Assembly (NCBI GenBank): GCA_964532485.1
Contig: CAZHKE010000072.1
Location: 1-12,136, forward strand
Direction: 5' to 3'
Length of the DNA stretch: 12,136 nt
Source of the DNA: DATBSK01 sp964532485
Lineage (GTDB): Bacteria; Actinomycetota; Acidimicrobiia; IMCC26256; PALSA-555
Made by a program: the position numbers and the translations under genes. Under the pieces are notes generated by a model, which did no database searches, had not been told where the DNA came from, and saw only the letters and a list, made by a program, of their open reading frames with translations. Below are positions 1-7,277 of this stretch, piece after piece (within the stretch, counting starts at the first letter, position 1; each line of letters opens with the position of its first letter).

Positions 1-487
1 CGTAGCCGACCTCGTCGGCGAGCGCTTCGGCGTGCACGGGCCCGAGCGCGTCGAGCGCGCGGACGAGCAGCGTCGCGAGCACGTCGTCGTGACGCAGCGG
101 CAGTGCGAGCGCGTGGTCGACGTCGCTCGTGCGGTATCGCTTCGACGGACGGCCGGCGGGGCGGGTGCCGTTGTCGGTGCGTCCGATGGCGACGGTCAGG
201 TAACCGCCACTCGTGAGCTTCTCGAGGTGGTGGCGTGCGACGTTGGGGTGCAGGTCGAAGTGCCGGGCGACGTCGGCGGCGGTGACGCCGGCGTCGTCGC
301 CATCGGACCGACCGCTCCGGGCGGGTCGATCACCGGCGGGGTCGGCTGCCCGGAGGTAGAGGTAGATCTCGCGGCGGGTCGGATCACCGAAGGCGTTCGT
401 GACCGCGGTGACCGCGGCGTTGAACTCGTCGGGGGTCAGCTCCTCCGGCGATCGGACACGCTCCGGTGCGGGGTCGGTGACCTCCAC
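1..487 (-). CDS. Winged-helix transcriptional regulator, ArsR/SufR-like (3' end cut off)
   Basis: The reading frame opens at a GTG (487) just after an in-frame TAG and runs off the left edge; 162 residues are visible. An N-terminal helix with the ArsR-type signature NAFGDPTRREIYLYLR (residues 31-46) is followed by a Gly/Asp-rich loop (about 50-67). Then comes a helix-turn-helix (about 69-92) with recognition helix PNVARHHLEKL. A wing with GRPSKRY (112-118) resembles SufR/DeoR-type regulators of Fe-S assembly genes. The effector region, where SufR proteins carry Fe-S-ligating cysteines, lies outside the window, and no cysteine is seen in the visible part. The start is supported by a -10 hexamer TAGAAT 6 bp upstream, implying a leaderless mRNA. 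It diverges from an Mrp-type Fe-S carrier candidate, which fits an Fe-S role. A generic ArsR-type regulator remains possible. Confidence 0.8.
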   Translation of the reverse strand, partial: MEVTDPAPERVRSPEELTPDEFNAAVTAVTNAFGDPTRREIYLYLRAADPAGDRPARSGRSDGDDAGVTAADVARHFDLHPNVARHHLEKLTSGGYLTVAIGRTDNGTRPAGRPSKRYRTSDVDHALALPLRHDDVLATLLVRALDALGPVHAEALADEVGY

Positions 488-492
488 GCCGG

Positions 493-512
493 TATTCTAC
501 CTATCCCGATAG
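493..512. promoter_or_regulatory. Shared bidirectional -10 region and operator-like dyad between regulator and mrp
   Basis: The 7-mer TATTCTA at 493-499 reads as -10 hexamer TAGAAT on the minus strand (499 to 494), 6 bp before the regulator's GTG. It also reads as TATTCT on the plus strand (493-498), which would start mrp transcription near 505. Directly beside it, 501-512 is the perfect dyad CTATC-CC-GATAG. The dyad would lie in the regulator's promoter spacer and over the predicted mrp start, as expected for an operator that controls both genes. No -35 box is convincing on either strand. The hexamers and dyad are seen directly; the operator role is inferred. Confidence 0.5.
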
Positions 513-517
513 TGGAA

Positions 518-547
518 ACTCTCGAGGCAGGCGAAGACTCTCGAGGC
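518..547. repeat. Direct repeat of ACTCTCGAGGC in the mrp leader
   Basis: Two identical 11-bp copies occur at 518-528 and 537-547, 19 bp apart, each containing the palindrome CTCGAG. They are flanked by two copies of GTGGAAA at 512-518 and 550-556. The repeats lie between the predicted mrp promoter and its Shine-Dalgarno sequence, so they would be in the mrp 5' leader. The function is unknown; a protein-binding site or a chance duplication are both possible. Confidence 0.45.
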
Positions 548-583
548 GCGTGGAAATGGCCCAGGACGACTCCAGGAGAGCGC

Positions 584-1750
584 ATGCCCGGCCGTGACGA
601 GCCCGGGACGGGCGAGCAGATCCGCACCGCCCTGACGGGCGTCCTCGAACCGATCCTGCGCACCCCGATCGGCGAGCTCGGCCTCGTCCAGGGGGTCGCG
701 GTCGACGGCTCGACCGCCGTCGTCGCGGTGGCGGAGCCGTTGCCCGACCGCGGGCAGTGGCCCGACCTCGAAGCCGCGGTGCGCGACGCCGCCCTCGGCG
801 TCGACGGGGTCGAGCGCGTCGACGTCGACCTGCGCCTCATGGAGGACCACGAGCTGCCGGCCGTCGCGAGGGTCTTGAAGGGTGAGCCGCCGGAGAACCC
901 ACTTGCCGTCGTCGACGCGGGCGCACCCACGCCCGAGCCCCACCACCGGACGAACCCGTTCACGAGCTCGCGCACGCGCATCCTGGCGGTCGCGTCGGGC
1001 AAGGGAGGCGTCGGCAAGTCATCGGTCACCACGAACCTCGCGATCGCGCTCGCACGGCTCGGCAAGCGAGTCGCGGTCGTCGACGCCGACGTCTGGGGCT
1101 TCTCGCTGCCACGGATGCTCGGTGTCGACCATCCCCCCGACCTGATCGACGACGTGCTGGTTCCGCCGTCGGTGCACGGCGTCACCGCGATCTCGATGGG
1201 CTTCTTCACCCGCGAGGACGAGGCGATCGTGTGGCGCGGCCCCATGCTGCACAAGGCGCTCGAGCAGTTCCTCACCGACGTGCACTGGGCCGACCCCGAT
1301 TACCTCGTCATCGACCTGCCACCGGGCACGGGCGACGTGTCACTCTCGATCGCGCAGTTCCTGCCCCGTGCCGAGATCGTGATCGTGACGACGCCGCAGC
1401 TCGCGGCGCAGAAGGTCGCCCAGCGCGCCGGCGCGATGGCCGAGAAGGTGCACCTCGACGTGGTCGGAGTCATCGAGAACATGTCGTGGTTCCGGGGCGA
1501 CGACGGCACGAGCTACCAGCTCTTCGGCGCCGGCGGCGGGGAGCAGCTCGCGCAGAAGCTCGGCGTGCCGCTGCTCGGTCAGATCCCGCTCGTCCCGGCG
1601 TTGCGCGAGGGCGGCGACGAGGGTGCCCCGATCATCGTGACGGCACCCGACGACGAGGCCAGCGTCGTGTTCCGCACGATCGCGGAGCGACTCGACACCG
1701 AGCTCGCCCCGACCCGGATCTCGCATCCCGAGCTGCGCGTCCAGGGTTGA
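584..1750 (+). CDS. mrp: Mrp/ApbC-type P-loop ATPase, putative Fe-S cluster carrier
   Basis: The 388-residue protein starts at an ATG with the Shine-Dalgarno AGGAG (574-578) 5 bp upstream; the frame stays open upstream but lacks coding character there. Residues about 12-90 form an N-terminal FSCA/DUF59-type domain. After a Pro-rich linker comes the MRP P-loop domain, with deviant Walker A SGKGGVGKSS (138-147), Walker A' VVDADVWG (165-172), switch IDLPPGTGD (243-251) and ENMSWF (298-303). Canonical Mrp/ApbC proteins follow ENMS with a CPxC motif that holds the bridging cluster. Here that segment is RGDDGTSYQLFG, and the whole protein contains no cysteine. From memory, mycobacterial Mrp also lacks CPxC, so this may be a lineage trait rather than decay. 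The protein is cytosolic. The family delivers Fe-S clusters to apoproteins; whether this form can is uncertain. Its stop codon abuts the stop of the next, opposing gene. Confidence 0.9.
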   Translation: MPGRDEPGTGEQIRTALTGVLEPILRTPIGELGLVQGVAVDGSTAVVAVAEPLPDRGQWPDLEAAVRDAALGVDGVERVDVDLRLMEDHELPAVARVLKGEPPENPLAVVDAGAPTPEPHHRTNPFTSSRTRILAVASGKGGVGKSSVTTNLAIALARLGKRVAVVDADVWGFSLPRMLGVDHPPDLIDDVLVPPSVHGVTAISMGFFTREDEAIVWRGPMLHKALEQFLTDVHWADPDYLVIDLPPGTGDVSLSIAQFLPRAEIVIVTTPQLAAQKVAQRAGAMAEKVHLDVVGVIENMSWFRGDDGTSYQLFGAGGGEQLAQKLGVPLLGQIPLVPALREGGDEGAPIIVTAPDDEASVVFRTIAERLDTELAPTRISHPELRVQG

Positions 1751-3193
1751 TCAGGCGCGCGTCATCGACCGCACGTAGCCCAGTCGGGGCGTGAGCTCCG
1801 CGCGCACCGCCTCGCCTTGGGGATGCTGCGACCAGATCGTCGGGCTCACCCGCCACGCGGTGATTCGGTCGCGAGATCCGTCGTCGACCGCGAGGTAGTG
1901 CCAGTACGAGGGGTCGTTCGAGCTCGTGAAGACCTGCCGGTAGCGACGGGCGCGCACGATGTCACCCGACACGCTGCGCGTCTCCCAGAGGTCGGGGATC
2001 GCGCGGACGAGCACCCAGACGCACCACGCCAGGACGAGCGCCGTCAGGGCCAGCAAGATCGTGGCGCCGGTGTCGACCCACTCCCAGGCCGAGGACGAGA
2101 CCTCGGTCGGCCGATCGGTCTCGGCGACCTGGAGGAGCCCGTAGCCCACCAACGTCGTGACGGCGCCCCAGAGGAGCGCGAGCGCCACCGCGAGCAGCGG
2201 GTGCTTCCCCCACGCCGGTGGGAGTCCGCGCGGGTAGCGCACTCGGACACGCCGCCACCGCCGCCCGTGGCGGCTCCAGGCCAGGTGGTCGTCCTCGGTG
2301 CCCATCGGCAGCAGCTCGACCGCGAGCGGCGCGGCGCCGAACGCGGCCGCGTACGCGAAGACGCGATCCCAGAGCTTGACGCCCGCGGGAGGCAGGTCGC
2401 CGAGCGCGGTGTTCTCGCGAAGGCTCGTCGCGAGACCCACGGCTCGAGGTGCCGCCTCGCGTCCGGCGGCCGTCGGCAGCTGGGCGAGCGAGCGCCCGAG
2501 CCGGGTCACGACGATGATGCCGAGCACGAGGCCGGAGACCGCGACGGCGGCCGCGAGCACCCCGAGCAGCGTGCCCTCGTCGTCGGCGTCGCCACCGACC
2601 TCGCTCGAGACGAGGAGCAGCACGACGATCGCGGCCAGTCCGACGCCGAGGACGGCCGCGAGGCGCAGCGGCCAGCGCGCGACCGTCAACCCGCGCGCCT
2701 GCGCGTCGTCGACGACCTCGCGCGCGAGAGCGCGGTGCCACCGCTTGGACTGCTCGGCGGGACCGGTCGTGAGCGCATCGGCCGGCACGACGCCGTCGAC
2801 GGCCTTGCTCGAGAGCTCGTCGAGCACTCGCCGCTCGTACGCAGCGAGTGCGCCGGCGTCGACCCGGCCGGCACGCGGCACGCGGCAGATCGTGCGGCCC
2901 GGCTGGACCTCGTCGAGCTCCACGAAGCCCCGCGCCGCCAGGTCGAGCACGATCGCCGGCGCGGTCTCACTGGCAACCTCGAAGTCGCCACCGAGCAGCG
3001 CGGCGACCGCGGGCGGCTCGGGAGGCAGGTCGAGGCCACCGCCATGGTCAGCCCGGATGCGGGGTGGCCGCCTCACCGCGACGACCGCGCCGAGCGCGGC
3101 CCACCATGCGAGCGCGACTCCGGCGGCCGTGAGCAGGAGCGGCACCGAGAACGTGGTCGCCGCTTCGGCCGCGAGCAGGGCACCAGCGGTCAC
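1751..3193 (-). CDS. DUF2207-type membrane protein lacking the usual N-terminal domain
   Basis: The 480-residue reading starts at GTG 3193, chosen because TACATT lies 7 bp upstream as a leaderless -10 and because upstream sequence overlaps the divergent gene. Hydrophobic segments are visible at about 15-40, 177-197, 208-230, 333-354 and 376-398. The segment LWDRVFAYAAAFG (274-286) is the hallmark of the C-terminal half of DUF2207 proteins. The C-terminal stretch with YWHYLAVDDG (430-439) and ITAWRVSP (444-451) looks like the soluble tail seen in actinobacterial members. Family members usually carry an exported beta-rich N-terminal domain of roughly 200 residues before the first internal membrane helix. 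Here the protein begins almost at that helix. The function of the family is unknown. The gene diverges from the DUF3107 gene. Confidence 0.75.
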   Translation of the reverse strand: MTAGALLAAEAATTFSVPLLLTAAGVALAWWAALGAVVAVRRPPRIRADHGGGLDLPPEPPAVAALLGGDFEVASETAPAIVLDLAARGFVELDEVQPGRTICRVPRAGRVDAGALAAYERRVLDELSSKAVDGVVPADALTTGPAEQSKRWHRALAREVVDDAQARGLTVARWPLRLAAVLGVGLAAIVVLLLVSSEVGGDADDEGTLLGVLAAAVAVSGLVLGIIVVTRLGRSLAQLPTAAGREAAPRAVGLATSLRENTALGDLPPAGVKLWDRVFAYAAAFGAAPLAVELLPMGTEDDHLAWSRHGRRWRRVRVRYPRGLPPAWGKHPLLAVALALLWGAVTTLVGYGLLQVAETDRPTEVSSSAWEWVDTGATILLALTALVLAWCVWVLVRAIPDLWETRSVSGDIVRARRYRQVFTSSNDPSYWHYLAVDDGSRDRITAWRVSPTIWSQHPQGEAVRAELTPRLGYVRSMTRA

Positions 3194-3200
3194 GGGGAGC

Positions 3201-3206
3201 AATGTA
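3201..3206 (-). promoter_or_regulatory. Candidate leaderless -10 hexamer (TACATT) for the DUF2207-type gene
   Basis: On the minus strand TACATT ends 7 bp before the GTG at 3193, with no Shine-Dalgarno sequence in between. This spacing would place the transcription start on or next to the start codon. No clear -35 box is seen. Confidence 0.5.
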
Positions 3207-3237
3207 CGGCGATCACGGCGTGGAACGAAGCGGGCGG

Positions 3238-3243
3238 TAGTGT
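3238..3243 (+). promoter_or_regulatory. Candidate leaderless -10 hexamer (TAGTGT) for the DUF3107-ATPase operon
   Basis: TAGTGT ends 7 bp before the ATG at 3251 and no Shine-Dalgarno sequence lies between. It is 31 bp from the opposing -10 at 3201-3206, so the two divergent promoters must overlap in their upstream regions. Confidence 0.5.
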
Positions 3244-3250
3244 CCGGTCC

Positions 3251-3478
3251 ATGGAAGTGCGCATCGGAGTCGTCCACACCCCCAAAGAGCTCAACCTCGA
3301 AGTCGAGAGCTCGGTGGACGAGATCATGCAGGCGATCAGCGAAGCCCTCTCGGAGGACGGCGGTGTGCTCTGGCTCGACGCGAAGGGCCGCAAGGTCGGT
3401 GTCCCGGCCGAGCGCGTCGCCTACGTCGAGATCGAAAGCGATTCCGACGCCAAGCGGGTCGGGTTCGGGCCCCCCTGA
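3251..3478 (+). CDS. DUF3107 family small protein
   Basis: This 75-residue protein closely resembles mycobacterial Rv3208A (TB9.4). Both share the start MEVRIG(V/I), a central acidic helix region and the C-terminal block RVAYVEI (55-61) followed by A-RRVGFG-like residues (here AKRVGFG, 67-73). The length is at the short end of the family because the variable C-terminal tail is missing. The function is not established. It has neither signal peptide nor membrane helix, so it should be cytosolic. It is the first gene of a tight cluster: its stop is 4 bp before the GTG of the first Get3-like ATPase, which suggests translational coupling. The start fits a leaderless promoter. Confidence 0.88.
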   Translation: MEVRIGVVHTPKELNLEVESSVDEIMQAISEALSEDGGVLWLDAKGRKVGVPAERVAYVEIESDSDAKRVGFGPP

Positions 3479-3482
3479 GCCG

Positions 3483-4496
3483 GTGAACGCGCCCGCGGCG
3501 GCTCCCGAGCCCGCCGAGGCGACCGCCCCGCGCGCCGACGGCGCCGGTCTGCTCGATCGTCGCCTGCTCTTCTTCACGGGCAAGGGCGGCGTCGGCAAGA
3601 GCACCGTCACCGCGGCGAGCGCGCTGCTCGCGGCGGAACGCGGCAAGCGCGTGCTCCTCGTGGAGGTCGACTCCAAGGGCAACGTGACCGCACTGTTCGA
3701 GCGGCCACCGGTCGGCTTCGATCCGGAGGAGATCTATCCGGGCGTGCACGCGATGCAGATGAACACCGAAGCCTCGCTGCGCGAGTACCTCAAGCTCAAC
3801 ATCCGCGTCCCCGTGCTCGGGAAGATCGGTCCGCTCGCGTCGATGCTCGACTTCGTCGCCAACGCGGCGCCCGGCGTCAAGGAGATCCTCACTGTCGGGA
3901 AGGTGTGCTGGGAGGTCCGCGAGTCGATCGAAGGTCGCTCCGACTGGGACATCGTGATCGTCGACGCGGCGGCGACGGGTCACGTCGTCGCGCAGCTCGA
4001 TTCGCCGCGCGCGATCCGCGAGCTCGTGCAGGTGGGCCCGGTTCGGGCGCAGACCGACTGGATGGTCGAGCTCCTCGCGGATCCCGCGATCACAGCGCTT
4101 AACGTCGTGACGTCGCCCGAGGAGATGCCGGTGAGCGAGACGATCGAGCTCGTCACCAGTGCACGCGCGGAGCTCGATGTGCGGCTCGGCACTGTGGTCG
4201 TCAACCGGGTGCTGCCCGAACCGTTCACCCGCGCCGACGAGCCCGTGTTCGCTGCCCTCCGAGCGCCGGCGGCCACCGCCGCGCTCACGGACGAGGTGGG
4301 CCCCGGCGCCGACGCGGTGCTCGACGCGGCGGGACTTGCCGTCGCCCTTCGCCGGTCGCGCGCTGTGCATCTCACCAACCTGCGGAACGCGATCGATCTG
4401 CCGCTCGTCTACGTTCCGTACTTCTTCGTGCGCGACCACGGGCTGCGGGTGACGCGGATGGTCGCGGATGCCTTGGCGGAGGAGCTGGGCGCGTGA
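3483..4496 (+). CDS. Get3/ArsA-like ATPase, first subunit (Rv3679-like)
   Basis: The 337-residue reading begins at GTG 3483, 4 bp after the DUF3107 stop. No Shine-Dalgarno sequence is visible, so initiation is probably coupled. The N-terminal 20 residues are Ala/Pro-rich. A deviant Walker A GKGGVGKST (33-41) keeps the signature lysine K34. Then follow VEVDSKGN (60-67) and the switch-like IVDAAATGH (159-167). The domain plan matches the SIMIBI ArsA/Get3 class and, from memory, mycobacterial Rv3679 (BagA), including the closing helices after YFFVRDHG (313-320). No arsenite-binding cysteine cluster is present (the only cysteine seen is C142), so arsenite pumping is unlikely. Family knowledge suggests a Get3-like role in membrane-protein or lipid metabolism. 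It probably works as a heteromer with the next gene product. Confidence 0.88.
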   Translation: MNAPAAAPEPAEATAPRADGAGLLDRRLLFFTGKGGVGKSTVTAASALLAAERGKRVLLVEVDSKGNVTALFERPPVGFDPEEIYPGVHAMQMNTEASLREYLKLNIRVPVLGKIGPLASMLDFVANAAPGVKEILTVGKVCWEVRESIEGRSDWDIVIVDAAATGHVVAQLDSPRAIRELVQVGPVRAQTDWMVELLADPAITALNVVTSPEEMPVSETIELVTSARAELDVRLGTVVVNRVLPEPFTRADEPVFAALRAPAATAALTDEVGPGADAVLDAAGLAVALRRSRAVHLTNLRNAIDLPLVYVPYFFVRDHGLRVTRMVADALAEELGA

Positions 4497-4536
4497 ATGA
4501 ACGGTCGGTCCGCCCGAAGGCCCGAGAGCGGGAGCG

Positions 4537-5742
4537 ATGAGCGAATCGACGGCGCTCCCGGCGCACCGCGACTTGGAGTCGCTGCTGGCGACACGGGAGA
4601 TCGTGGTGTTCTGCGGGTCCGGCGGCGTCGGGAAGACGACGACCGCGGCCGCGTCGGCGCTCGGTGCCGCGCTCCGGCTCGGTGGCAAGGTGCTCGTGCT
4701 GACGATCGATCCGGCCCGGCGGCTGGCATCGGCTCTCGGTCTCGAGGGCCTCGGCAACGTGGAACGCCGCGTGGCGCCCGAAGTGCTACGAGCCGCGGGG
4801 CTCGAGCCGCGCGGCGAGCTCTACGCCGCGATGCTCGACACGAAGGCGGGATGGGACGACCTCGTGCTGCGCCATGCGCCCGACGAGGAGACGGCGTATC
4901 GGATCCTCGAGAACCGCATGTACACGAGCGTCACCGGACGCTTCGTCCAGAGCCACGACTACATCGCGATGGAACGGCTCTTCGACCTGCACGCTCGTGG
5001 CACCTACGACCTCATCGTCATCGACACGCCGCCGACGCGCAACGCAATCGACTTCGTCGATGCGCCGGCGCGCATGGCCGACTTCTTCGGCGGCAAGCTG
5101 CTGCGCTGGCTCACCATGCCGTACCGGCTCGGGGGCAAGCGTGGCGCCCGCTTCGTGAACTTCGCGAGCAAGCCCTTCTACACCATGGCCGACAGGATCC
5201 TCGGCAGTCAGTTCCTCCAGGACATCGCGGAGTTCTTCCTGTTGTTCCAGACGATGTACGACGGTTTCGTCGAACGAGCGGAGGCAGTCGAGCGACTCCT
5301 CCACGATCGCCGCACGGCCTTCGTCGTCGTGACCACCCTGGAGGGCGCGCCGCTACGGGAGGCCGAGTTCTTCTGCGATGCGCTCGTGGAACGGGAGTTC
5401 CACCTGGCGGCGCTCGTCCTCAACAAGGCGCTGCCCGACGCGCTCCGGGGCCAGGACGGCTGGCACGCCGCCGAGGTGCTGCTCGCCGAGGCCGAGCCCG
5501 TCGCTCGGAAGCTGGTCGACCGCGGGCTCGACGGCATCATCGACGTCGAGAGCGCGACGCGCGTCGTGCAGACGATCGGTGAGACGTTCCGAAGCTACGC
5601 GATCGTCGCGACTCGCGAGCGTGAGCTGCGCGACGAGCTCGAACGGATCCCGGACACCGTCGCCGTCGTCCCGGCACTCGAGGACGACGTGCACGACATC
5701 GGTGGTCTCGCCGCGATGGGTGAGCATCTGCTCGGGGCCTGA
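4537..5742 (+). CDS. Get3/ArsA-like ATPase, second subunit (Rv3680-like), without signature lysine
   Basis: The 401-residue protein starts at ATG 4537, 40 bp after the first ATPase, with a weak GGGAG just upstream. Walker A reads CGSGGVGKTTT (26-36). The usual signature lysine of the GKGGVGK motif is serine (S28), whereas the catalytic P-loop lysine K33 is kept. Further motifs are LTIDPARRLA (55-64) and switch IDTPPTRNAIDF (162-173). The middle (about 185-245) is rich in hydrophobic and aromatic residues, as in the substrate-binding lobe of Get3-like proteins. The protein matches mycobacterial Rv3680 (BagB), which from memory also has a non-lysine residue at that position. It has only two cysteines, too few for an arsenite-binding cluster. 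The gene is the probable partner of the preceding ATPase in an asymmetric complex. Confidence 0.88.
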   Translation: MSESTALPAHRDLESLLATREIVVFCGSGGVGKTTTAAASALGAALRLGGKVLVLTIDPARRLASALGLEGLGNVERRVAPEVLRAAGLEPRGELYAAMLDTKAGWDDLVLRHAPDEETAYRILENRMYTSVTGRFVQSHDYIAMERLFDLHARGTYDLIVIDTPPTRNAIDFVDAPARMADFFGGKLLRWLTMPYRLGGKRGARFVNFASKPFYTMADRILGSQFLQDIAEFFLLFQTMYDGFVERAEAVERLLHDRRTAFVVVTTLEGAPLREAEFFCDALVEREFHLAALVLNKALPDALRGQDGWHAAEVLLAEAEPVARKLVDRGLDGIIDVESATRVVQTIGETFRSYAIVATRERELRDELERIPDTVAVVPALEDDVHDIGGLAAMGEHLLGA

Positions 5743-5746
5743 GCCG

Positions 5747-5752
5747 TAGCCT
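5747..5752 (+). promoter_or_regulatory. Candidate leaderless -10 hexamer (TAGCCT) for the sensor kinase
   Basis: TAGCCT begins 5 bp after the stop of the preceding ATPase and ends 6 bp before the GTG at 5759. It would allow the kinase to be transcribed alone as a leaderless mRNA besides any read-through from the ATPase operon. Confidence 0.45.
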
Positions 5753-5758
5753 GGGATC

Positions 5759-7258
5759 GTGGCGATACCGCTCTACGAGCTCGCACGATCGAACACCGGG
5801 CTCACGGGGGAAGCGCTCCGCCACGCGCAGCGGCTCGTCGCGACGTGGCAGCTCCTCGCCGACCTCACGTTCTCCGACCTGCTGCTCCTCGCGCCCGTCG
5901 AGGGCGAGGAGGGTCACCGCTTCGTCGTGCTCGCCCACGTGCGTCCCACGACGGGCCAGACCCTGTATCCGGCTGACCTGGTCGGGACGGTCGTCACCGA
6001 GCACGACCGTCCCGTGGTGGCCCGTGCGTGGCGAAAGGGCGAGATCGTCGGCGGCGACACCACCGTGCTCGGCGGTCGCGACAAGGCCCGGGTGCAGTGC
6101 ATCCCGGTGCTGCTGCGTGAACGGGTGATCGCGGTCGTGACCCGCGAGACCGCGATGACTTCGGCGCGCCGGCCAGGTGAGCTCGAGCGCTACTACCTCG
6201 ATGTGTTCGAGCGGTTCGCGCGCATGATCTCCGAGGGGACGTTCCCGTTCGGGCGTGACGAGGTCGTGCCCGAGGAGGCGCCTCGAGTCGCCGACGGCGT
6301 CGTGATGCTCGACGACGAGCTGCGCATGCGGTACGCGAGTCCCAACGCGATCAGCGTGCTGCACAGGATGGGCATCCACGCGTTCACGCAGGGGATGCAG
6401 CCGCGCGAGATCGGGTTCGACCAGGACGCGGCCGAAGCGGCGTGCAGCCTGCGGCTCCCGGTGACCGAAGAGCTCGAGCGCGGCGACACGTCCGTCCTGG
6501 TGCAGGCGATCCCGCTGATCGAGGGTGGGCGGGTCACGGGCGCGCTCGTGCTCGTGCGTGACGTGACCGACCTCCGCAGACGCGACCGGATCCTGCTGTC
6601 GAAGGACCAGACGATCCGCGAGATCCACCACCGCGTGAAGAACAATCTCCAGACGATCGCGGCCTTGCTCCGCCTGCAAGGTCGGCGCCTGCAGTCGCTC
6701 GAGGCCCAGGATGCGATCGAGGCGTCCGAGCAGCGGATCCGCTCGATCGCCATCGTGCACGAGACCCTCTCGCGCGATGCGGGAGACGTCGTGCCGTTCG
6801 GCGACGTCGTGCGCCCCCTCGTGCGCGCGGTCGAGGAGACCGTGTCGACCGACGAGCAGCGCCTGCACTTCGAGGTCGTGGGCGAGGCCGGCGAGCTCCC
6901 TGGTGTCGTCGCGACGCCGCTGGCGGTCATCCTCAACGAGCTCATGCAGAACGCCGTCGACCACGCGTTCTCGAGTCGTGTCGGCGATGCGGAGGACGAA
7001 TCAGCGCCCGCGTTCGACGGTCACGTCGTGGTGACGCTGATCCGTGATGGCAGCTCCCTCATCGTGCGCGTGACCGACGACGGTGTCGGCCTGCCCGATG
7101 GCTTCTCGCTCGACGGGTCGCGCGGGCTCGGACTCTCGATCGTGCAGGCGCTGGTGACGAGCGAGCTCGGCGGGTCGATCACGATGCACGACGACGCCGG
7201 CGGCACCGAAGTGGAGCTGAAGATCCCGATCACGCCGGAGCCCGCGATCGAGCTCTGA
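5759..7258 (+). CDS. pdtaS: PdtaS-like sensor histidine kinase (GAF/PAS, HisKA_2, HATPase)
   Basis: The protein has 499 residues, the length expected of PdtaS, and no membrane helix, so it is a cytosolic sensor. A GAF-like N-terminal domain spans about 10-160 and contains one cysteine (C114). A PAS-like domain spans about 175-275. The HisKA_2 dimerisation box IREIHHRVKNNLQTIAALLR (286-305) follows; by alignment with HWE/HisKA_2 kinases H291 is the likely phosphoacceptor. The ATPase domain shows N-box NELMQNAVDHAF (393-404), G1 DDGVGLPDGF (440-449) and G2 GLGLSIVQAL (456-465). In mycobacteria PdtaS phosphorylates the ANTAR antiterminator PdtaR and responds to nitric oxide and copper. No pdtaR is in this window. 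The gene is convergent with a whiB1-like gene, as pdtaS is in Mycobacterium tuberculosis. Confidence 0.92.
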   Translation: MAIPLYELARSNTGLTGEALRHAQRLVATWQLLADLTFSDLLLLAPVEGEEGHRFVVLAHVRPTTGQTLYPADLVGTVVTEHDRPVVARAWRKGEIVGGDTTVLGGRDKARVQCIPVLLRERVIAVVTRETAMTSARRPGELERYYLDVFERFARMISEGTFPFGRDEVVPEEAPRVADGVVMLDDELRMRYASPNAISVLHRMGIHAFTQGMQPREIGFDQDAAEAACSLRLPVTEELERGDTSVLVQAIPLIEGGRVTGALVLVRDVTDLRRRDRILLSKDQTIREIHHRVKNNLQTIAALLRLQGRRLQSLEAQDAIEASEQRIRSIAIVHETLSRDAGDVVPFGDVVRPLVRAVEETVSTDEQRLHFEVVGEAGELPGVVATPLAVILNELMQNAVDHAFSSRVGDAEDESAPAFDGHVVVTLIRDGSSLIVRVTDDGVGLPDGFSLDGSRGLGLSIVQALVTSELGGSITMHDDAGGTEVELKIPITPEPAIEL

Positions 7259-7277
7259 GATCGGGTGTCGGCGGCGT

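Noticed and set aside
32..583. Longer mrp protein starting at 32
   Set aside because: The extra 184 codons run antisense to the winged-helix regulator and through the promoter region and repeats. The ATG at 584 has a proper Shine-Dalgarno sequence and starts the conserved DUF59-type domain.
1817..3478. Long plus-strand frame (553 codons) opposite the DUF2207-type gene
   Set aside because: It is Arg/Gly/Asp-rich with no recognisable domain except its last 75 codons, which are the DUF3107 gene. The opposite strand encodes a coherent membrane protein with family motifs. High GC makes such open shadow frames common.
3336..4757. Long minus-strand frame (473 codons) across the first Get3-like ATPase
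   Set aside because: It has no domain, low-complexity composition and lies wholly opposite well-supported coding sequence.
3483..5742. Arsenite efflux pump ATPase (ArsA of an ars operon)
   Set aside because: Neither ATPase has the cysteine cluster of arsenite-activated ArsA, and no arsB, arsC, arsD or arsR of an arsenic operon is nearby. The Get3-like actinobacterial pair fits better.
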